9,865 nt of DNA from Gemmatimonadota bacterium. GTDB taxonomy: Bacteria > Gemmatimonadota > Gemmatimonadetes > Longimicrobiales > Longimicrobiaceae. Every line of letters begins with the position of its first letter. Position 1 is the first letter of the stretch. Made by a program: the position numbers and the translations under genes. Positions 6,614 through 9,865 of the stretch are shown one piece after another. Where the stretch lies: assembly GCA_019348265.1 (NCBI GenBank), contig JAHWJV010000096.1, positions 1 to 9,865 of the forward strand, read 5' to 3'. Under the pieces are notes generated by a model. The model had not been told where the DNA came from, did not search any database, and worked only from the letters and a program-made list of their open reading frames with translations.

Positions 6614-8005
6614 ATGCTACAGAGCGTAAACCCCGCCAGCGGGGAGGTGCTGGAGACGTTCCAGACGATCAGCGACGTCGGGATCGACGAGCGCCTCGGG
6701 CGCGCGTGGGCGGCCTTCCTCGCGCACCGCGCTACCTCTTTCGCCGAGCGCGCCGACCGGCTGGTCCGCGCCGCCGAGATCCTCGAGCGCGAAAAGGGCG
6801 CGCTCGGGCGGATCATGACGCTGGAGATGGGGAAGCCGATCGGCGCTGCGGTGGCCGAGGCGGAGAAGTGCGCCTCGGCTTGCCGCTACTACGCCGAGCA
6901 CGGAGAACGCTTCCTCGCGGACGAGGAGGTGAAGAGCAGCGCCGTGCGGAGCTTCATCCGCTACCAGCCGCTGGGACCGGTGCTGGCCGTGATGCCCTGG
7001 AACTTCCCTTTCTGGCAGGTCTTCCGCTTCGCCGCGCCCGCGCTCCTGGCCGGGAATGTCGCCGTGCTGAAGCACGCCTCCAACGTCCCACGCTGCGCGC
7101 TGACCATCGAAGACATCTTCCGGCGCGCCGGGTTCGGTGAGGGGGTCTTCCAAACGCTGCTGGCGGAGACCGAGCAGGTCGCCGGGATCATCGACGACCC
7201 GCGCATACGCGCGGTGACCTTGACCGGGAGCACCCGAGCCGGGAGCGCCGTCGCCGAACGAGCGGGCAAGCGCATCAAGAAGGCGGTCCTGGAGCTGGGC
7301 GGGAACGACCCCTTCATCGTCCTCCCCAGCGCGGACGTGGCGGCGGCGGCGACCACGGCGGTGCGAGCGCGAACCCTCAACAACGGCCAGTCGTGCATCG
7401 CGGCGAAGCGTTTCATCGTGCACGAGGCGGTGTACGCCGATTTCGAGCGGCGCTTCGTCGCCGGGATGGAGGCGCTGCGCATCGGCGATCCGCTCGACCC
7501 CGTGACCGAGATCGGCCCACTCGCCACACCGGACATCCTGCAGAGCGTGGAGGATCAGGTCCGCCGCTCCGTCGAAATGGGTGCGCGAGTCCTCACCGGC
7601 GGCACGCGCGCGCGGCCCGGCGGCAACTGGTACGCGCCCACGGTCCTCACCGACATTCCGCCGGAATCCCCCGCCTACCGCGAGGAGATTTTCGGCCCCG
7701 TGGCCTCCCTCTTCCGCGTGCCGGACCTCGCCGAAGCGATCCGCCTCGCCAACGACACGCCGTTCGGTCTGGGCAGCTCCGCATGGACCAACGATGCCCG
7801 CGAGCAGTCTGTACTAGTCGAAGGTATCGAAGCCGGTCAGGTGTTCGTCAACGGCATGGTCGCGTCCGACCCGCGGCTCCCCTTTGGCGGGGTCAAGGAG
7901 TCCGGATACGGACGAGAGCTCGCGGCCTTCGGGATCCGCGAGTTCGTCAACGTCAAGACGATCTGGATGGGCGGCGAGGGCCCCGACGGGGCCAGCGCGG
8001 AGTAG
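6614..8005 (+). CDS. Aldehyde dehydrogenase, succinate-semialdehyde dehydrogenase type
   Basis: This cytoplasmic 463-residue enzyme is expected to oxidise an aldehyde, most likely succinate semialdehyde, to the acid using NAD(P)+. The ALDH signatures are all present: MPWNFPFWQVFR in the cofactor/active-site region, VLKHASNVP, the glycine motif TLTGSTRAG, general base E227 in ELGGNDPF, catalytic C261 in NNGQSCIAAKRF, EEIFGPV, and the C-terminal PFGGVKESGYGRE. The short length without an N-terminal extension and the NDPFIVLPSAD and QSCIAAKRF wording are those of the compact SSADH subgroup (E. coli Sad-like). Other semialdehydes are possible substrates. The ATG at 6614 gives the usual SVNPASGEVL opening. 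An earlier in-frame ATG at 6545 lies in the octamer repeat and would add repeat-derived residues. There is no Shine-Dalgarno sequence before 6614. It could cooperate with glutamate dehydrogenase in glutamate/GABA breakdown. Confidence 0.93.
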   Translation: MLQSVNPASGEVLETFQTISDVGIDERLGRAWAAFLAHRATSFAERADRLVRAAEILEREKGALGRIMTLEMGKPIGAAVAEAEKCASACRYYAEHGERFLADEEVKSSAVRSFIRYQPLGPVLAVMPWNFPFWQVFRFAAPALLAGNVAVLKHASNVPRCALTIEDIFRRAGFGEGVFQTLLAETEQVAGIIDDPRIRAVTLTGSTRAGSAVAERAGKRIKKAVLELGGNDPFIVLPSADVAAAATTAVRARTLNNGQSCIAAKRFIVHEAVYADFERRFVAGMEALRIGDPLDPVTEIGPLATPDILQSVEDQVRRSVEMGARVLTGGTRARPGGNWYAPTVLTDIPPESPAYREEIFGPVASLFRVPDLAEAIRLANDTPFGLGSSAWTNDAREQSVLVEGIEAGQVFVNGMVASDPRLPFGGVKESGYGRELAAFGIREFVNVKTIWMGGEGPDGASAE

Positions 8006-8032
8006 ACGGGGCGGGGATCGATATGCTAGAAT
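8003..8032 (+). promoter_or_regulatory. Possible sigma-70-like promoter for the DUF4159 gene
   Basis: TAGACG (8003-8008, overlapping the aldehyde dehydrogenase stop) and TAGAAT (8027-8032) resemble -35 and -10 hexamers with an 18-base gap. The -10 box lies in the only AT-richer patch of the spacer, and the small dyad GCTA-GAA-TAGC (8025-8035) overlaps it. The rest of the leader to 8155 contains a 6-bp inverted repeat, CGACCC at 8061-8066 and GGGTCG at 8078-8083. This is a visual match only. Confidence 0.3.
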
Positions 8033-8155
8033 AGCTTAGGTGCCTTGCCTCCGCTTTGGTCGACCCCTCAGCGGGCCGGGTCGGATCTCCACCGGGACAT
8101 CGCGGGAACTCACCCTGAGTCCGCCGCCTGATTCTCACGCTCCAGGGAAGCCAGC

Positions 8156-8983
8156 ATGCGGCCGCTCCTTGTGAAGGGTGTCGTTGCCGTCTCCGCCGTC
8201 CTGCTCGCAGGCCCCGCGGCATCGGATACGAGGGGGAACACCCCGGACACGTCCCGGATCGCCGCGGATTCCCCCGGCGAGGCCGGGCGTTTCTTCTCTC
8301 TCCCGCCGGGAGATCGCCGTTACAGCTTCTACTTCACGCGCGCCGCCTACTCCGACGGCCGCTTCGGCCGCCGCGGCCGTGGCGGCGGCAGCTGGGCGAC
8401 CGACTATCCGAAGGCCGACCAGCAGTTCCTGACGGTGCTGCGCAGGCTGACCAACCTGGACGCCCTCCCCTACGAGCACCCCGTCCAGCTCGATGACCCG
8501 CAGCTCCGGCGCTACCCCTTCATCTACACGGTGGAAGTGGGCAACATGAGCCTGACGGAGTCGGAGGTCACCGCGCTGCGCGGCTACCTGCTGGCCGGCG
8601 GATTCATGATGGCCGACGACTTCTGGGGTGACTACGAGTGGGCGAACTTCGCGGAGCAGATGCGCCGCGTCTTCCCCGAGTATTCCATCGTCGAGATCCC
8701 GAAGGGCCATCCCGTCCTCTCCGCTCTTTACGACGTCGACGAGATCATCCAGGTCCCCAACGTCGGCAACGCGCGGGCCGGGATCACCTCGGAGAACGGC
8801 GGAATCGTTCCGCACTGCCGCGGGATCTTCGACGAGAACGGCCGCCTCATGGTGGTGATCAACTGGAACACCGATATCGGCGACGCCTGGGAGTGGGCCG
8901 AGCAGCCCGACTATCCCCTGAAGTTCTCGACGTACGCCTATCAGATGGGCGTGAATTTCATCGTGTACGCGATGAGCCACTGA
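8156..8983 (+). CDS. DUF4159 domain protein, exported
   Basis: This 275-residue protein has a signal peptide: a basic start (MRPLLVKG), a hydrophobic core (VVAVSAVLLAG) and a likely cleavage site after PAA. The mature part is a DUF4159 domain, recognised by FTRAAYSDGR (from residue 60), WATDYPKADQQFLTVLRRLT (from 80), the FIYTVEVGNMSLTESEV stretch, LLAGGFMMADDFWG and WEWAEQPDYP near the end. The family has no established biochemical activity; it commonly lies next to von Willebrand A and MoxR/Bat-type envelope genes, as it does here. A glycine/arginine run (RFGRRGRGGG) around residues 70-78 is encoded by GGCCGC-like microrepeats. The start is supported by AGGGAAG at 8144-8150, a moderate Shine-Dalgarno sequence five bases upstream. 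It is probably co-transcribed with the gene at 9093. Confidence 0.88.
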   Translation: MRPLLVKGVVAVSAVLLAGPAASDTRGNTPDTSRIAADSPGEAGRFFSLPPGDRRYSFYFTRAAYSDGRFGRRGRGGGSWATDYPKADQQFLTVLRRLTNLDALPYEHPVQLDDPQLRRYPFIYTVEVGNMSLTESEVTALRGYLLAGGFMMADDFWGDYEWANFAEQMRRVFPEYSIVEIPKGHPVLSALYDVDEIIQVPNVGNARAGITSENGGIVPHCRGIFDENGRLMVVINWNTDIGDAWEWAEQPDYPLKFSTYAYQMGVNFIVYAMSH

Positions 8984-9092
8984 AAACAGCTATCAGCTAT
9001 CAGCTATCAGCTATCCGTCCTGCATGCTCCGGCAGCCGCGACGGACTGGCCCGACAGCCGAATTGACTGGTAGCTGATAGCTGATAGCTTTT
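8984..9092. repeat. AGCTATC heptamer inverted repeat filling the DUF4159-VWA spacer
   Basis: Four exact tandem copies of AGCTATC lie at 8988-9015. The complementary arm has two exact GATAGCT units at 9076-9089, preceded by a near-exact unit GGTAGCT at 9069-9075. Bases 8995-9013 can pair perfectly with 9071-9089 (19 bp). In another register (8988-9006) the stem extends through AAAA (8983-8986) and TTTT (9089-9092) with one bulged C. The 50-60 base loop contains a small CCGTC/GACGG stem (9015-9019 with 9040-9044). The element begins four bases after the DUF4159 stop codon and ends directly at the next ATG. The short T-run gives it some terminator character, but it sits between genes that look like one unit. 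Confidence 0.9.
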
Positions 9093-9865
9093 ATGACCGG
9101 CATCTGGGAATTCTTCTTCAAATACCCCCCGCTCGTGTTCGAGAAGGGGAAGCTGATCTACGCTTCGCCGCTGCCGGGGTGGGTGCTCTTCCTGACCACC
9201 GCGGCCGTGGTGGTGATCGCGGCGTGGACGTATTCGCGGGCTCGTGGGAAGACCCGGCCGCGCGACCGTGCGGTGCTGGCGGCGTTGCGGACGGCGACCT
9301 TCATCGTCCTCCTGTTCCCCCTGTTCCGCCCGGCGCTGCAGATAGCGACGGCGATCGAGCAGGAGAACTACGTCGGCGTGCTTATCGACGACTCGCGCAG
9401 CATGCAGATCGCCGATGGGTCGGACGGGCCGCGGGGGGCCCAGGTTCGCAGCGCGCTGGGCGAGGAGACCGACGCCCTGCTGAAGAAGCTGGGTGAAAAG
9501 TACCAGGTGCGGCTGATGCGCTTTTCGGGCGCGGCGGAGGAGATCGGCGGCGCCGGCGACCTGACCTTTACGGGCGGGCAGTCACGACTCGGCCGGGCGA
9601 TGGACCAGGCGCGCTCGCAGCTCAGCGGCGTTCCGCTGGCGGGGCTGGTGGTGATCACCGACGGCGCCGATCAGGCGGAGGCGGAGCTGAACAACTCGCT
9701 TCTCGGGCTCCGGGCGAACTCGGTGCCGGTCTTCACCGTCGGCGTAGGCCGCGAGGAATTCGACCGCGACATCGAGGTGCGCCGCGTGTCGACCCCGCGC
9801 GAGGTGCTCGAGGGCTCGTCCGTGATGGTGGACGTCGTGGTGGCGCAGACCGGCTTCCGCGGCGA
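9093..9865 (+). CDS. Membrane-anchored von Willebrand factor A domain protein (partial, right edge)
   Basis: The frame is open for 257 codons and runs off the window. It opens MTGIWEFFFKYPPLVFEKGK, then has two hydrophobic segments: WVLFLTTAAVVVIAAW (about residues 30-45) and the TFIVLLFPLF segment (about 68-77). A VWA-like domain follows, with the metal-binding (MIDAS) motif DDSRS (D99, S101, S103) in VGVLIDDSRSMQIADG, and VVITDGAD with D190. After that comes a beta-rich start (DIEVRRVSTPREVLEGSSVM). The layout fits the large VWA / glutamine-amidotransferase-like membrane proteins found beside DUF4159 genes, whose later part would lie outside the window. Their function is not established; envelope assembly or protein quality control are guesses. 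The start ATG directly follows the heptamer element, and no Shine-Dalgarno sequence is possible in the repeat text GATAGCTTTT. Confidence 0.85.
   Translation, partial: MTGIWEFFFKYPPLVFEKGKLIYASPLPGWVLFLTTAAVVVIAAWTYSRARGKTRPRDRAVLAALRTATFIVLLFPLFRPALQIATAIEQENYVGVLIDDSRSMQIADGSDGPRGAQVRSALGEETDALLKKLGEKYQVRLMRFSGAAEEIGGAGDLTFTGGQSRLGRAMDQARSQLSGVPLAGLVVITDGADQAEAELNNSLLGLRANSVPVFTVGVGREEFDRDIEVRRVSTPREVLEGSSVMVDVVVAQTGFRG

Overview
The window is a GC-rich bacterial stretch of ordinary metabolic genes, but its intergenic spacers are unusual: they are built from short tandem words arranged as large inverted repeats. The organism is most likely a Gemmatimonadota-like or related environmental bacterium. 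That is an inference from three things: a very long NAD-type glutamate dehydrogenase, a DUF4159 gene followed by a von Willebrand A gene, and word-repeat spacers. No rRNA or marker gene is present to prove it.

Layout. Bases 2-478 are the C-terminal half of what looks like a two-haem cytochrome c, cut by the left edge. A 243-base spacer follows. Bases 722-5651 encode one large NAD-dependent glutamate dehydrogenase of about 1,642 residues. It is broken by a one-base frameshift near 3422 and carries an in-frame word-repeat insertion at 2877-2955. Next come a small cupin (5739-6131, +) and a glyoxalase/VOC-fold protein (6128-6517, -). These two converge and share the palindrome CTAG as stop codons on opposite strands. 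Divergent from the VOC gene is an aldehyde dehydrogenase of the succinate-semialdehyde type (6614-8005, +). A possible promoter and a 150-base leader then precede a secreted DUF4159 protein (8156-8983, +) and a membrane-anchored von Willebrand A protein (9093 to the right edge, +), which form a probable two-gene unit.

Function. Glutamate dehydrogenase yields 2-oxoglutarate, and succinate-semialdehyde dehydrogenase yields succinate. The middle of the window could therefore feed glutamate- or GABA-derived carbon into the TCA cycle, but no GABA transaminase is visible to tie them together. The DUF4159/VWA pair belongs to cell-envelope loci, often near MoxR ATPase and Bat-like genes, whose role is poorly understood.

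Main observation. Four elements have the same plan: one arm of tandem 7- or 8-base words and a second arm of the reverse-complement words. Two elements use the octamer AGTGCGAR, one the heptamer AGCTATC, and one the CAGTCTC/CAGTTGC words. Three of them nearly fill a spacer, lying close to stop or start codons, and the fourth lies inside the glutamate dehydrogenase reading frame. No defence system, CRISPR array, transposase, tRNA or rRNA was found.
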